From contig NZ_BPQJ01000012.1 in assembly GCF_022179185.1 (NCBI RefSeq), positions 62,001 through 126,000 on the forward strand: a stretch of DNA of 64,000 nucleotides, in the 5' to 3' direction. Positions 13,072 to 22,187 of this stretch are shown in pieces. The position numbers and the translations under genes were made by a program. Each line of letters opens with the position of its first letter. Position 1 is the first letter of the stretch. The notes beneath the pieces are model-generated. The model had not been told where the DNA came from. It saw nothing but the letters and a program-made list of their open reading frames with translations, and searched no databases. The DNA comes from Methylobacterium frigidaeris. Lineage in GTDB: Bacteria > Pseudomonadota > Alphaproteobacteria > Rhizobiales > Beijerinckiaceae.

Positions 13072-13096
13072 AAGGGCGCCTCATCGAGGCGCCCTT
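13072..13096 (-). terminator. Intrinsic terminator of the 13103-13339 gene
   Basis: A perfect 11-bp stem (13072-13082 with 13086-13096) with a three-base loop. On the minus strand it starts seven bases past the stop codon and runs into a T-tract (the A-run at 13068-13073 on the plus strand). This is the best classical terminator in the window; it may also stop the plus-strand gene ending at 13052. Confidence 0.85.
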
Positions 13097-13102
13097 CGTC
13101 GT

Positions 13103-13339
13103 TCAGAAGCGCGTTCCCGGGTTGGTGGGGCCGCCCGGCAGGTAATCCGGCTCGGAGCCCGGCCCCGTGGGGTCGGTGATGCCCGGATCGTTGACCGGGT
13201 AGGGCGAGCGCGGGCCGGTCGGTCCGGTATCGGGCAGCTCGTCGGGAGCGACGGGGGGCGGGATGTCGCCCGGGATGCCGCCGCCTGGGGTCGGCTCGTG
13301 GCCGGGTAGGCCTGGATTGGCCATGGCTTGAGTGGCCAT
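13103..13339 (-). CDS. Small proline/glycine-rich protein
   Basis: A 78-residue protein very rich in Pro and Gly (PGLPGHEPTPGGGIPGDIPPP). It has no signal peptide or hydrophobic segment and is likely disordered. A well-formed terminator directly after its stop supports it as a real transcription unit. Function unknown. Confidence 0.6.
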   Translation of the reverse strand: MATQAMANPGLPGHEPTPGGGIPGDIPPPVAPDELPDTGPTGPRSPYPVNDPGITDPTGPGSEPDYLPGGPTNPGTRF

Positions 13340-13475
13340 GTCGTGCCTCCTCTCGGGTGGGGGTCTGGTGAGTTAAACCGCCCGGCGCGGTGCAGTTCCG
13401 TCGCGGCAGGTCGTCGGAACATGCCTGCCGTAAGGTCGTTGCCAGGGCATCTCATACCCCCTCGGAGAATGCCCG

Positions 13476-14048
13476 ATGCCCAGCATCACCCAGGCGAAGA
13501 TCCTCATCATGGCGACCGACGGCTTCGAGCAGGCCGAGCTCGAGGTCCCGAAGGCCAAGCTCGCGGAGGCCGGCGCCCAGGTGACCGTGGCCGCACCCCG
13601 GTCGCGCCAGAAGCCGGACAGCATCCGCGGCTGGGACGAGACCGATTGGGGTCGCCCGGTCAAGGTCGATGCCGACATCGAGAGCATCGATCCCGGGTCT
13701 TACGACGCCCTGGTGCTTCCCGGCGGCCAGATCAACCCGGACAAGCTGCGCCTGGAGCCGAAGGCGCTGGAGATCCTGCGCAGCTTCCTGGGCAGCGGCA
13801 AGGTCGTCGCCGCGATCTGCCACGCGCCCTGGCTGCTGGTCGAGGTCGGCGCCGCCAAGGGCCGCAAGATGACGTCGTTCGCCTCGATCAAGACCGACGT
13901 GATCAATGCCGGCGCCGAGTGGTACGACTCAGCCGTGGTCGCCGACAAGGGCATCGTGACGAGCCGCAACCCGGGCGACCTCGACGCGTTCTCGGCCAAG
14001 ATCATCGAGGAGATCCAGGAAGGCCGCCACGACCGCGCGGCGGCGTGA
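13476..14048 (+). CDS. PfpI/DJ-1 family protein (protease or deglycase-like)
   Basis: A 190-residue class I glutamine-amidotransferase-fold protein of the PfpI group. The nucleophile elbow is AICHAPW with C115 and H116, and the acidic partner is in the N-terminal FEQAELE. Relatives include intracellular protease PfpI, YhbO/YajL and glyoxalase III-type enzymes that protect against carbonyl and oxidative stress. Length is typical. It sits in the cluster of small stress-type genes and ends before a stem-loop. Confidence 0.9.
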   Translation: MPSITQAKILIMATDGFEQAELEVPKAKLAEAGAQVTVAAPRSRQKPDSIRGWDETDWGRPVKVDADIESIDPGSYDALVLPGGQINPDKLRLEPKALEILRSFLGSGKVVAAICHAPWLLVEVGAAKGRKMTSFASIKTDVINAGAEWYDSAVVADKGIVTSRNPGDLDAFSAKIIEEIQEGRHDRAAA

Positions 14049-14064
14049 CCGAGGCGATCGCTTC

Positions 14065-14092
14065 CAAGATCCATGAATCAAGATCCATGAAT
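14065..14092. repeat. 14-bp tandem duplication
   Basis: The unit at 14065-14078 (CAAGATCCATGAAT) is repeated exactly at 14079-14092, just after pfpI. It is probably a replication-slippage duplication. Confidence 0.8.
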
Positions 14093-14095
14093 GAA

Positions 14096-14131
14096 GAACG
14101 GTCCGTGCGGCAGACGCCGCACGGGCCGTTC
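14096..14131. terminator. Stem-loop between convergent pfpI and giant gene
   Basis: A 15-bp stem with one mismatched (G-T) position, arms 14096-14110 and 14117-14131, loop six bases. It lies 48 bases past pfpI and 54 bases past the stop of the convergent giant gene. No strong T-run, so it is a likely but untested bidirectional terminator. Confidence 0.6.
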
Positions 14132-14184
14132 TCGCGAGGTCGCGACCCGGGAGGCTCCGGGCAGCCTGCCGCCATGCCGGGGAC

Positions 14185-17100
14185 CTAACCGGTCGTGCCG
14201 GCGCCGAAGGTGGTGTCAGCGAAGGTCGAGCGCCCTTCGGCCGCGCCGTATTGCAGGTAGTGCTGCATCGGGTCGATCCTCGCCTGCGCCACGTCGCCGT
14301 AAGTCCCGAGATAGGCCGTCGTGTCGAAGCCCTTCGACGGGTCGCGGCCCTCCTTCCAGCCGTAAAGGTCGTAGTGCATCAGCGGGTCGATGCCCGCCGC
14401 CCGCACGTCACGGTAGGCGTCGAGGTAGCCGTTGGTGTCGAACACCGCGTTCGGGTTGCGGCCCTCGCGCCAGCCATAGGTCTGGTAATGCTGGTAGGCG
14501 TAAGCGAAGGCGTCCCCGCCCGCCCTGACCGCAGCTTGGGCCACGTCGATGTTCGACAGCAGGTAGTACTCGGCGTCGAAGCCCGGATGCGCCGCGAGAT
14601 CGGCGGTCCTGCCGATCGCGTCGTAGATCGGCCGGCCCTCGCCCTGGCCGTACTCGATATAGTGCTTGAGCGGGTCGATGCCGGCGGCCGTCACGTCGGG
14701 GTTGCGGGCGAGGTACTGCTCGTTGTCGAAGGCGGCGGAGGGATCGCGGCCCTCGCGCCAGCCGGTCTGGTCGTAGTGCTCGATCGGGTTCTGGCCCGAG
14801 GCCCGCACGCTCGGGTTGGCGGCGAGATAGCCGGTGGTCGAGAAGAGCGCGTTGGGGTCGCGGCCCTCGCGCCAGCCGTACTGGGCGTAGTGCGCGTCGG
14901 CGTCCTGGCCGGCCGCGAGCACGTCCTTGTTGGCGGCGAGGTAGAACAGGTCGTCGACGAGCGGGGTGCCATCGCCGGTGACCACCGTGGCGTCGGTGAA
15001 CTGGTAGCGCTCGAAGCCGGTGACGCGGTCCTGGCCTTCCGGCCCGATGATCAGCGTGGCGGCGCCGTCGCGGGTGACGGTGGTGTCGGCCAGCCGCGAG
15101 TTGAACACCAGGGTGTCAGTGCCGGTCGAGCCATCGGCGTTGCGGCCTCCGAGCAGGACGTCGTTGCCGGGCGAGTTGGTGATCGTGTCGTTTCCGGCGC
15201 CGCCGGTGATGATGTCGTCGAAGGCGGTACCGGTCAGCGTGTCGTTGCCGCTCGTGCCGTTCCGCACGACGCCGCGGTCGAGCACCGTGTCGCTACGCGC
15301 GGCGAGGTTCTGGATCCGGATGTCGCCGGCGGGGGGGGTGTCGGCGGTGCCGTAGGGCGTCGTGGCGTAGAAGGCGCGCAGGTACTCGGCCATCGCGTCC
15401 TGCTCGGTGCCCTGCGCCGCGAAGGTCGCCGAGTTCGGCAGCGAGGCGCCCGGAGTGGCGGAGGCGAGCGCCACCTTGTTCTCGCCGTAGGCCGGGAACG
15501 GGTAGTTGTCGCCGCCCAGGCCCGGTGCGCTCGACGTTCCGGTCGTCAGGAAGTCGAGGGTGACGGTGCGTATGCCGCGGTTCGGGTCGCCGACGAGCTG
15601 GCCGTTCTGCACCAGCGTGTCGGTGATCCGGCCGCTCTCGTCGACGATCGCCGCGTTGAGGATGCGCTGGCCCTCGCGGGTGACGTTGCCATTGGCGTCG
15701 AGGGTCTGCGACGTCCTGGTGGCATCGAACGAGAAGCTGAGGCCCCCGATCTGCGGGAACTGGCCCGGGGTCGCACCGGCGGCGGTGGCCGAGACCGCGT
15801 GCTCGAGGAGCCGCTTCATCTCCAGCGCCGAGACCGTGGTAACGGCGAGGGCGTTGTTGAAGCGCAGCGAGTTGGTCACGTCGAGCTGCGAGACGTCGCC
15901 CGATTGCTTGCCCGCGGACGGGTTGGCAGCCGGAGGCAGCTCGGCGGTGCCGCCGCCGGCGGTCGAGAACGAGCCGATCGAGTCGCGGATGCCGCCGCCG
16001 TTCTTGATCGAGACCGCGACCGTCGAATCGTACTGCTTGGCGTACCACAGGTTGGCGTCGGCGGAGAGGTCGCCGAGGTTGGTCTCCTCGGTGCGAACCT
16101 CGCCGCGGCGTCCCTCGAGATAGACGCTGGTGCGGCCGAGAATGGTGCCGTCCTGCTGGCGGATGATGTCCGCGACGCCGGCGGTCTCCTGGATGCCGTC
16201 GTTGTCGACGTCGAGGCCCTCGATCAATTCCTTGACGAGGTAGCCCTTGGTGCCGGGCGCGAAGGCCGCCTGGTTCGAGCCCCAGAGCTGCGCCACCGAG
16301 GCGTCGTCGACCGCGACCACGCCCGAGTTCTGCGGCGTGATCGAGTTGCGGATGACGTTGCCCTGGTCGTCGAAGGTGACGGTCAGGCGGCCGACATAGG
16401 AGTACTCGGAGGCGGTATTGACCAGCGCCAGGGTCTGGCCCGAGGCGTTGGTGAAGAATTGCGGGTAGGCGCCGCCCGAGGTGTCGCCCGTGAGCAGGCG
16501 GTCGTTGGAATCCGACAGCAGGGTGTGCGAGCCGCCGCCGATCAGCACGTCGACGTTGCGCAGGAGCGGGGCCAGCGCCTGCTCGTTGGCGAGTTGCTGC
16601 AGGTGGGTGCCGACGATGACCTTGTTGAGGCCGGGATTGGCCGCGAGCACGCGGTCGACCTCGGCGTTGATCTGCTGGGCGAGCAGCGCGATCTCGTCAC
16701 GGCCGGTGAAGCCGTCGAGGGTGACGTTGCCGAGGGTGGTCAGCAGGGGCTCGAGCTGGGTGGTGGCGCCGATGAAGGCGATCTTCTCGCCGTTCTCGAT
16801 GATGATGGTCGACCTGGCGATCTTGTCGGCGCCGGTGCCGGTCTGGGTCGAGGTCGGGCCGGTCTGGGCGAAGGTGGCGGCGTCGCCGTCGGCGTGGACG
16901 AGGCCCGAGAGGGACGATTCCCGCGAGAAGTTCAGGTTCGTCGAGAGGTAGGGGAACTGCGCCCCGACCCAGGTGTCGTCCGCCGCGCCCGGCGCCGTGC
17001 CGAGATTGGCCCCGATGATGTTGGCGACCTCGTTCGGGCCGGAATCGAATTCGTGGTTGCCGAACACCGCGGCCTGGACGCCGATGATGTTCTGGATCGT

Positions 17101-20100
17101 GATGTCGGCCCGGCCCGGCGATGCAGTGAGGCGGCTGTAGGCGTTGGCGCCCGACAGCCCATAAGACTGGTTGTAGATGCCGTTATAGGTCGCGTTCAGC
17201 TGCGGGTCGGCGCCGGCGATGAAGAACGGGCTCGGGATCCAGCCGTCGCCGGTCGAGAGGGTGATCGAGTTCGGGGTCGCGTCCTCGAGCTTGTCGACGA
17301 TCGCCGCGAAGTTCGGCGCCCGCTGGGTCGCCAGGAGGCCGGCCTCCCAGTCCGAGGCGTGCAGGATCTGGAGCGTGTAGGTCATCGGGGCAGCCTGCTG
17401 GGTGGTGAAGTCGAGCTGGTCCGGCGCGAGTCCCGCGAAGCCGTTGCCGGCCATGTCGGCGAAGGCGCGGGGGGCCACGATGACGTCGTAGGCCGTTCCC
17501 GCCTTGAGGTCGGCGCCCGGATTGATCGTCACGGTGTCGCCGCTGATGGTGACCTGGGAGGTGTCGGCGACCGCGATGGTTCGGGTGTCGCCCGCCCCGT
17601 CGGTGATGACGAGGGCGCCGGTCCCCTCGCCGGCCTTCACTGCCTCGCTGAAGCGTAAGGTGATGGTCGCGTCGATCGCGACCCCGGTGGCATTGTCGGC
17701 CGGGGTGGCGGAGACGAGCGTCGGGGCGATCGTATCGAGCTTGAGGCCGACGAGGATCGGGTCGTGGTCGGATTCGCGCGCGGCGACCCGGCCGTCGAAG
17801 TACGAGGGGGATCGTCCGAAATCGAGGTTGTAGTCGATCGCGTCCGCCTCGTCGGCATTGACGTGCCACTCGGTCACGCCGGTGACCTGCCGATTCAGAT
17901 TGCGACTGGCGAAGGCGTGGTCGAGAGCGCCGTAGGCCCCGTCGAAGACGTAGGAATACGGATCGGCGAGGCGGTCCTCGGCGAGGTTGGTGAAGCCCTC
18001 GACCTTGATGAGATCGAGCGCGTCTTCCTTGAGGTAGGCGTTGAAGTCGCCGAGCAGGATCACGTCGGGATCCTGCGTGCCGGTCGGCTTCGTCGCCACC
18101 CACTCGGTGAGCGCCTTGGCGGCGAGCTCGCGCTGCTGCTGCCAGGCGCCCTGGCCGTCGCCCTGGTCGGAATCGGCCCCGGTGCCGCTGCCGCTCTTCG
18201 ACTTCAGGTGGTTGATGACCGCGGTGAAGTCTTCCCCGGTCGCATTCTCCCGGAACGTCACCGCCAGGGAGGCACGACTGGTGTTCACGCCGTTGAAGAG
18301 GTGACCGATCGTGCTCTGCCGCAGGAGAGCGGGATCGACGCGCGCGACGTCGGCGTCGTCGAGCGTCTCGATCGTGGTGTTGAGCGCGACGCTGACCTTG
18401 CTCGGCTTGTAGATGAAGCCGACCGCGATGGCGTCGCCGCCGAGGAACTGGCCCTGATCGAGTCGATTGCCGGGATTCACGTAGGCGTAGGTGCCAGCAC
18501 CGGCCCGGGCGTTGAGCTGGCCGACGAGGTACTCGAGCGCGTTGCCCGGATTGCCGGGCTGGAACTGGTTCTCCAGCTCGGTAAGGCCGAGGACGTCGGC
18601 GCCGCTGCCGATGAGCGTCGTGACGAGCTTCTCGGTCTGGCGCGCCAGTTCCTCGCCCGTGTTGGCGCCCCGCGGTGCCTGGCCGATCGCGGTCTGCGCG
18701 TTCGGCGAGGCATTGAGGGTGGTGAAGTAGTTGAGGACGTTGAGGCTGCCGACGGTGAGCGTGCCGCCGACCGGATCCGGCGCGCTCGGGCGCGGGTTGG
18801 CCTTGATGAAGCTGTTGTCGCCGTCGTCGATCGAGCGCACCCGGAAGGCGTTGGTCGGGCCGTAGCCGAGCGTGCCGGTGAGGCCGGTCACGATGTCGCC
18901 CATCCGCGGCGCGGTGGCGGTCGAGTAGGCCGGGCCGAAGCCGTCGAGGGTCTCGATCGGCAAGTTCTGCGCGTTCAGCCCGTCGTCGTAGGTGATCGAG
19001 CGTGCGGCGGTCTGGGCGAGGTACGCGGCGTAGTCGGCCGCGTTCGGCTCGAACGCGTTGGTGAAGGTCTCGGGCCGGCCGCCCGCGGCGAGGCGGATCT
19101 CGTTGAAGCGGTCGAGGTTGAACTGCTCGGAGATCGACAGGGCCTGCGGGAACCGGACCAGCATGCCCTCGTAGCGCTCCAGGTCGGGCTGCGCCGTCGC
19201 GCCGGTGCCGACGGTGCCCGCCGCCGGCAGGCCGACATCGACCGCCTGGGCCTTCACCTCGGCCGCCGAGAGGGCGCCGGCCTGCACGACCTGGATGCCG
19301 GAGGCGGCGTTGACGGTGAGCTGCGTCTCGCCGTTGAACTCGGTGACCGTGCCGGTGACCCGGACCCGGTCGCCCTCGGCGACGTCGACCAGGCGGTTGC
19401 CGGTACCCTCGTAGACGAGCACGCCCTCCGAGGTCAGCGGGTTCGCGTCCTGGTCGGCCTTCTCCTCCTGCAGATAGAAGCCGCCGATGCTGCGTTTGGC
19501 GTCGGCATCCCCGTTCTGGAAGTCGCCGACGACGATCGCCTCGACCGTGACGGTCTGGCCGGCGAGCGGGCTGGCGCTGCCGGTGCCCTGCAGAGCCGAG
19601 ATCAGGGTGACGTCGTCGTTGACGAGGGTGCCGGTCGCGGTGGCGTTGCTGGCGCTCACCGCGGCGACGATGCCGGCCTGGCTCGACGTGGCGCTGCGCA
19701 GGGCCAGCGAGAAGGTCTCGTTCGGCTCAGGGATCGCGTCGCCCTGCACGGTGACGGTGACGGCTGTCGAGGCGGCGCCTGCCGGGATCGTGCCCGTGAC
19801 GGTCAGCGGCAGGCTGGGATTGCCGGCGAAGTCGGCGGCGTTCGCGGGGTTCGCGCCGGTGCCGGTGAGTTCGGCGGTAAAGGTGATCGCGCCGAGCGTG
19901 CCGTTCGTGCGCTGCACCGTGACGCTGAACGTGGTGGCGCCGCCGTTGCCTTCCGCCCGGCTGATGCCGAGCGAGTCGGCCGCGAAGGAGATCTCCTGCG
20001 TCACGCCCTGCGGCAGCGCGGCGTAGAGCGTCGCGCCGCCATTCGCCACCTCGTTCGCCGAGACCACCAGGTTGGTGCCGGTCGGGTTGCGGTCGGCGGC

Positions 20101-21669
20101 GATGAAGGTCAGCACCTCCGGGCCGAGATCGGCGGGCGAGCCGGCGAGCGGCGGCACGTAGGAGACGTAATTCGCGGTCGCCGGATCGGTCACGTCGTAG
20201 ACCAGGATGCCGCTCTGGCGTTCCAGGCCGACGAAGGCGTAAATCCGGCCATTGACCGTGCCGACGGTGATGCCCTCGGGCTCCGGCCCCTTGTTGTCGG
20301 AGCGGTCGTCGGGCGCATCGGCGACGGTCTGGTCGTTGTTGAAGCGCTGAGGCGCGATCCGGGCGAAGATTTTCTCGAATTCTCCGCCGGTCTCGCGCAC
20401 CTTGATGAGCGTACCGTCGGCGTTCTGGCGGAAGATCGAGATGCCGCGGCCGCCGAGCGTATTGAGCTGGTCGATCACCCCGTCGCCATCGGTGTCGCCG
20501 GTGCGCAGCAGCACGTTCAGGCGGGCATAGGCCGGATCGGACTTGAGCGCCTGCAGCGCCGGCGTCAGGCGGCTGTTCGGCACCGCGCTCAAGCGGGCGA
20601 CGTCGCCGGTATCGTCGGCACCGCCGATGACCCGCTGGTCGCCCTCGTTGGCGGTCACGAAGTAGGTGGCGCCTCCGGTCGTGAACGAGGCGATGCTGTC
20701 GGGCTGGAGCAGGCCGTAGATCGGGGTGCCGGCCGGCGTCGCGGCGATCCGGATCGAGGCAGCGCCGTTCGCCCCGTCGCGGTCGGAGGCGTCGAACTCG
20801 TTGCCGGAAAGCGCGTGGTTGACGGCGCCGAGGGGCTGGATCGCGATCGGCGCCGTGCCCGGGTTGGCGAGGTCGATCACTGCGACACCGTTCACCTCCT
20901 GCAGGGTGACGTAGGCGAAGCGGTTGTCGGGCGAGATCGCGATGTATTCGGGCTCGATGTCGGCGGCGGCACTGGTGCCGGGCGTGATCGCCAAGCCACG
21001 GGCGCGCAGCGCCGCCTCGGACCCGTTCAGCCCCTCGAACCCGACGGTCGTGACGACCGAGGCGCTCGCCGCCCCGCCCGAGACGTCGATGATCGAGACG
21101 CCGCCGACCGGGTTGCTGTTCTGGCTTGCCTGCTCGCCCTCGTTGGCGACGAGGAGACGGCTGCCGTCGCGGGTGAAGACGAGTTGGTCCGGACCGACCC
21201 CGACGGCGAGCGAGCGCAGGAGCGTGCCGTCGGCGTTGAACAGCGCGACGCGGCCCGCCGCATCCCCGGTCACGTTGGCGTAAGCCACCGCCACGAGGCC
21301 GTTGACGACCGCGACCGAGTTCACCGAGCCGTACTGCTCGAGGCCGGATAGCAGGATCTCGCCGGACTTGCGCAAAGACCCGGCGGCGTCGAGGGCGACG
21401 ATCTCGATCCGGTTCTCGTTGGTGTTCTGGACGTAGAGCCGGCCGGTCGAGGCATCGTAGGCCACGACCTCGGCGTTCGGCGCGATCTGCGTCGCGGCGT
21501 CGTTGGTTGTGGCATAGGCGCCGAGCCTGACGAGCTGGAGCGCGTTGGTGGCCGTCGGCGGCGTCGTGCCGGTCGCGCCCGACAGGCCCTGGAGCGAGGG
21601 CGCGGCGTCGAAGATCGCGGTGCCGTTGATCCGGGTGCCGGCATCGCCGGCGGCAGGCGTCGTGGCCAT
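14185..21669 (-). CDS. Giant secreted phosphatase-nuclease-5'-nucleotidase with RTX and C-terminal repeats
   Basis: A 2494-residue multidomain protein. Approximate domain order: 1-560, beta-propeller-like choice-of-anchor-I (alkaline-phosphatase/phytase-type) domain; 560-690, Calx-beta; 690-800, OB-fold; 965-1310, ExeM/NucH-type endonuclease/phosphatase (GDFNAY near 1206, SDHDP near 1304); 1310-1425, SbsA Ig-like; 1430-1860, metallophosphatase (GNHEFD, GTHLQ, GGGSH) plus the 5'-nucleotidase C-terminal domain to about 2120; 2135-2180, RTX calcium repeats (GGAGNDTI); 2237-2490, six tandem repeats. There is no N-terminal signal; the RTX motifs imply type I secretion, but no transporter genes are in the window. 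Likely job: degrade extracellular DNA and release phosphate. The first metallophosphatase motif reads ASDWEAG instead of the usual NDxHG. Confidence 0.88.
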   Translation of the reverse strand: MATTPAAGDAGTRINGTAIFDAAPSLQGLSGATGTTPPTATNALQLVRLGAYATTNDAATQIAPNAEVVAYDASTGRLYVQNTNENRIEIVALDAAGSLRKSGEILLSGLEQYGSVNSVAVVNGLVAVAYANVTGDAAGRVALFNADGTLLRSLAVGVGPDQLVFTRDGSRLLVANEGEQASQNSNPVGGVSIIDVSGGAASASVVTTVGFEGLNGSEAALRARGLAITPGTSAAADIEPEYIAISPDNRFAYVTLQEVNGVAVIDLANPGTAPIAIQPLGAVNHALSGNEFDASDRDGANGAASIRIAATPAGTPIYGLLQPDSIASFTTGGATYFVTANEGDQRVIGGADDTGDVARLSAVPNSRLTPALQALKSDPAYARLNVLLRTGDTDGDGVIDQLNTLGGRGISIFRQNADGTLIKVRETGGEFEKIFARIAPQRFNNDQTVADAPDDRSDNKGPEPEGITVGTVNGRIYAFVGLERQSGILVYDVTDPATANYVSYVPPLAGSPADLGPEVLTFIAADRNPTGTNLVVSANEVANGGATLYAALPQGVTQEISFAADSLGISRAEGNGGATTFSVTVQRTNGTLGAITFTAELTGTGANPANAADFAGNPSLPLTVTGTIPAGAASTAVTVTVQGDAIPEPNETFSLALRSATSSQAGIVAAVSASNATATGTLVNDDVTLISALQGTGSASPLAGQTVTVEAIVVGDFQNGDADAKRSIGGFYLQEEKADQDANPLTSEGVLVYEGTGNRLVDVAEGDRVRVTGTVTEFNGETQLTVNAASGIQVVQAGALSAAEVKAQAVDVGLPAAGTVGTGATAQPDLERYEGMLVRFPQALSISEQFNLDRFNEIRLAAGGRPETFTNAFEPNAADYAAYLAQTAARSITYDDGLNAQNLPIETLDGFGPAYSTATAPRMGDIVTGLTGTLGYGPTNAFRVRSIDDGDNSFIKANPRPSAPDPVGGTLTVGSLNVLNYFTTLNASPNAQTAIGQAPRGANTGEELARQTEKLVTTLIGSGADVLGLTELENQFQPGNPGNALEYLVGQLNARAGAGTYAYVNPGNRLDQGQFLGGDAIAVGFIYKPSKVSVALNTTIETLDDADVARVDPALLRQSTIGHLFNGVNTSRASLAVTFRENATGEDFTAVINHLKSKSGSGTGADSDQGDGQGAWQQQRELAAKALTEWVATKPTGTQDPDVILLGDFNAYLKEDALDLIKVEGFTNLAEDRLADPYSYVFDGAYGALDHAFASRNLNRQVTGVTEWHVNADEADAIDYNLDFGRSPSYFDGRVAARESDHDPILVGLKLDTIAPTLVSATPADNATGVAIDATITLRFSEAVKAGEGTGALVITDGAGDTRTIAVADTSQVTISGDTVTINPGADLKAGTAYDVIVAPRAFADMAGNGFAGLAPDQLDFTTQQAAPMTYTLQILHASDWEAGLLATQRAPNFAAIVDKLEDATPNSITLSTGDGWIPSPFFIAGADPQLNATYNGIYNQSYGLSGANAYSRLTASPGRADITIQNIIGVQAAVFGNHEFDSGPNEVANIIGANLGTAPGAADDTWVGAQFPYLSTNLNFSRESSLSGLVHADGDAATFAQTGPTSTQTGTGADKIARSTIIIENGEKIAFIGATTQLEPLLTTLGNVTLDGFTGRDEIALLAQQINAEVDRVLAANPGLNKVIVGTHLQQLANEQALAPLLRNVDVLIGGGSHTLLSDSNDRLLTGDTSGGAYPQFFTNASGQTLALVNTASEYSYVGRLTVTFDDQGNVIRNSITPQNSGVVAVDDASVAQLWGSNQAAFAPGTKGYLVKELIEGLDVDNDGIQETAGVADIIRQQDGTILGRTSVYLEGRRGEVRTEETNLGDLSADANLWYAKQYDSTVAVSIKNGGGIRDSIGSFSTAGGGTAELPPAANPSAGKQSGDVSQLDVTNSLRFNNALAVTTVSALEMKRLLEHAVSATAAGATPGQFPQIGGLSFSFDATRTSQTLDANGNVTREGQRILNAAIVDESGRITDTLVQNGQLVGDPNRGIRTVTLDFLTTGTSSAPGLGGDNYPFPAYGENKVALASATPGASLPNSATFAAQGTEQDAMAEYLRAFYATTPYGTADTPPAGDIRIQNLAARSDTVLDRGVVRNGTSGNDTLTGTAFDDIITGGAGNDTITNSPGNDVLLGGRNADGSTGTDTLVFNSRLADTTVTRDGAATLIIGPEGQDRVTGFERYQFTDATVVTGDGTPLVDDLFYLAANKDVLAAGQDADAHYAQYGWREGRDPNALFSTTGYLAANPSVRASGQNPIEHYDQTGWREGRDPSAAFDNEQYLARNPDVTAAGIDPLKHYIEYGQGEGRPIYDAIGRTADLAAHPGFDAEYYLLSNIDVAQAAVRAGGDAFAYAYQHYQTYGWREGRNPNAVFDTNGYLDAYRDVRAAGIDPLMHYDLYGWKEGRDPSKGFDTTAYLGTYGDVAQARIDPMQHYLQYGAAEGRSTFADTTFGAGTTG
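14221..14946 (-). repeat. Six tandem ~38-residue repeats at the C-terminus of the giant protein
   Basis: Each unit follows the pattern YLaaNpDVraAGidPlxHYxxYGwrEGRdPnaxF. Five units are near 38 residues and the fourth is longer, with an insertion (AVRAGGDAFAYA). Repeats of this kind occur beside RTX motifs in secreted alphaproteobacterial proteins. Their role (adhesion, secretion or Ca-dependent folding) is not established here. Confidence 0.85.
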
Positions 21670-22005
21670 GGGTTCCAGTGTCTCCGGGCACGCACGGAAG
21701 GCGGCGGCACGAAGATGCGCACCACTTTCAGCGCGAAGCTGTTAGGGCTTAAAAAGTCGGGGAGGCGCGCAGCGGCATCAGGCTCGCCCGCGATCGTTCG
21801 CCATGTCGAACCGGTCGGCGAGTCTACCTTGTTACGGCACGTTTCGGACTGTGTTCGCTCTGTATGGGTGTTCTGCGACAGTCCTGTGAAGGTTGCTGTG
21901 GGAGTGGGCAGCCTCGTCTCTCGCCGTCGCGGCTGGGACGGTCGACTTGTTTCCCGGCGACGTATCGCCCTGGGACTTGATCCGTCACGACGGGATCGCG
22001 ACGCG
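21670..22005. other. Intergenic region upstream of the giant gene
   Basis: About 335 bases that must hold the promoter of the minus-strand giant gene. No clear Pho box (paired CTGTCAT-like sites) or sigma-54 site was found by eye. No gene is supported on either strand. Confidence 0.5.
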
Positions 22006-22040
22006 AAAAAGCCCCGCCGTCGCTCTCTCGACGGCGGGGC
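22006..22040 (-). terminator. Intrinsic terminator downstream of the TRAP binding protein gene
   Basis: A perfect 12-bp GC-rich stem (22011-22022 with 22029-22040), six-base loop, followed on the minus strand by five Ts (A-run 22006-22010). It lies about 150 bases past the dctP stop and is preceded by a second, U-less inverted repeat. Confidence 0.75.
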
Positions 22041-22060
22041 GCGATTGCCGAGCAGACCTG

Positions 22061-22100
22061 TGAGACGAGGTCCGGACGATTCCTTCCGGACCTCGTCTCA
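22061..22100. repeat. Perfect 16-bp inverted repeat
   Basis: Arms at 22061-22076 and 22085-22100 with an eight-base loop, between the dctP stop and its T-tailed terminator. It may protect or process the 3' end. It resembles in form, not in sequence, the repeats at 1115, 41730 and 48351. Confidence 0.7.
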
Positions 22101-22187
22101 GCAGCCCGCGCGGTGCCTGAGCGAAGCCGATTTCCGCATGGCGAAGCAATCAAACGGAAATCGCGTGAGGTGGGTGTGAGACTGCCT

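Noticed and set aside
14221..14946. CRISPR array
   Set aside because: The repeats are at the protein level, about 38 codons each, in frame with the giant gene; no short DNA repeats with unique spacers occur.
21670..22187. Pho box upstream of the giant phosphatase-nuclease gene
   Set aside because: No pair of CTGTCAT-like sites with four-base spacing was found by eye; phosphate control is left as an open question.
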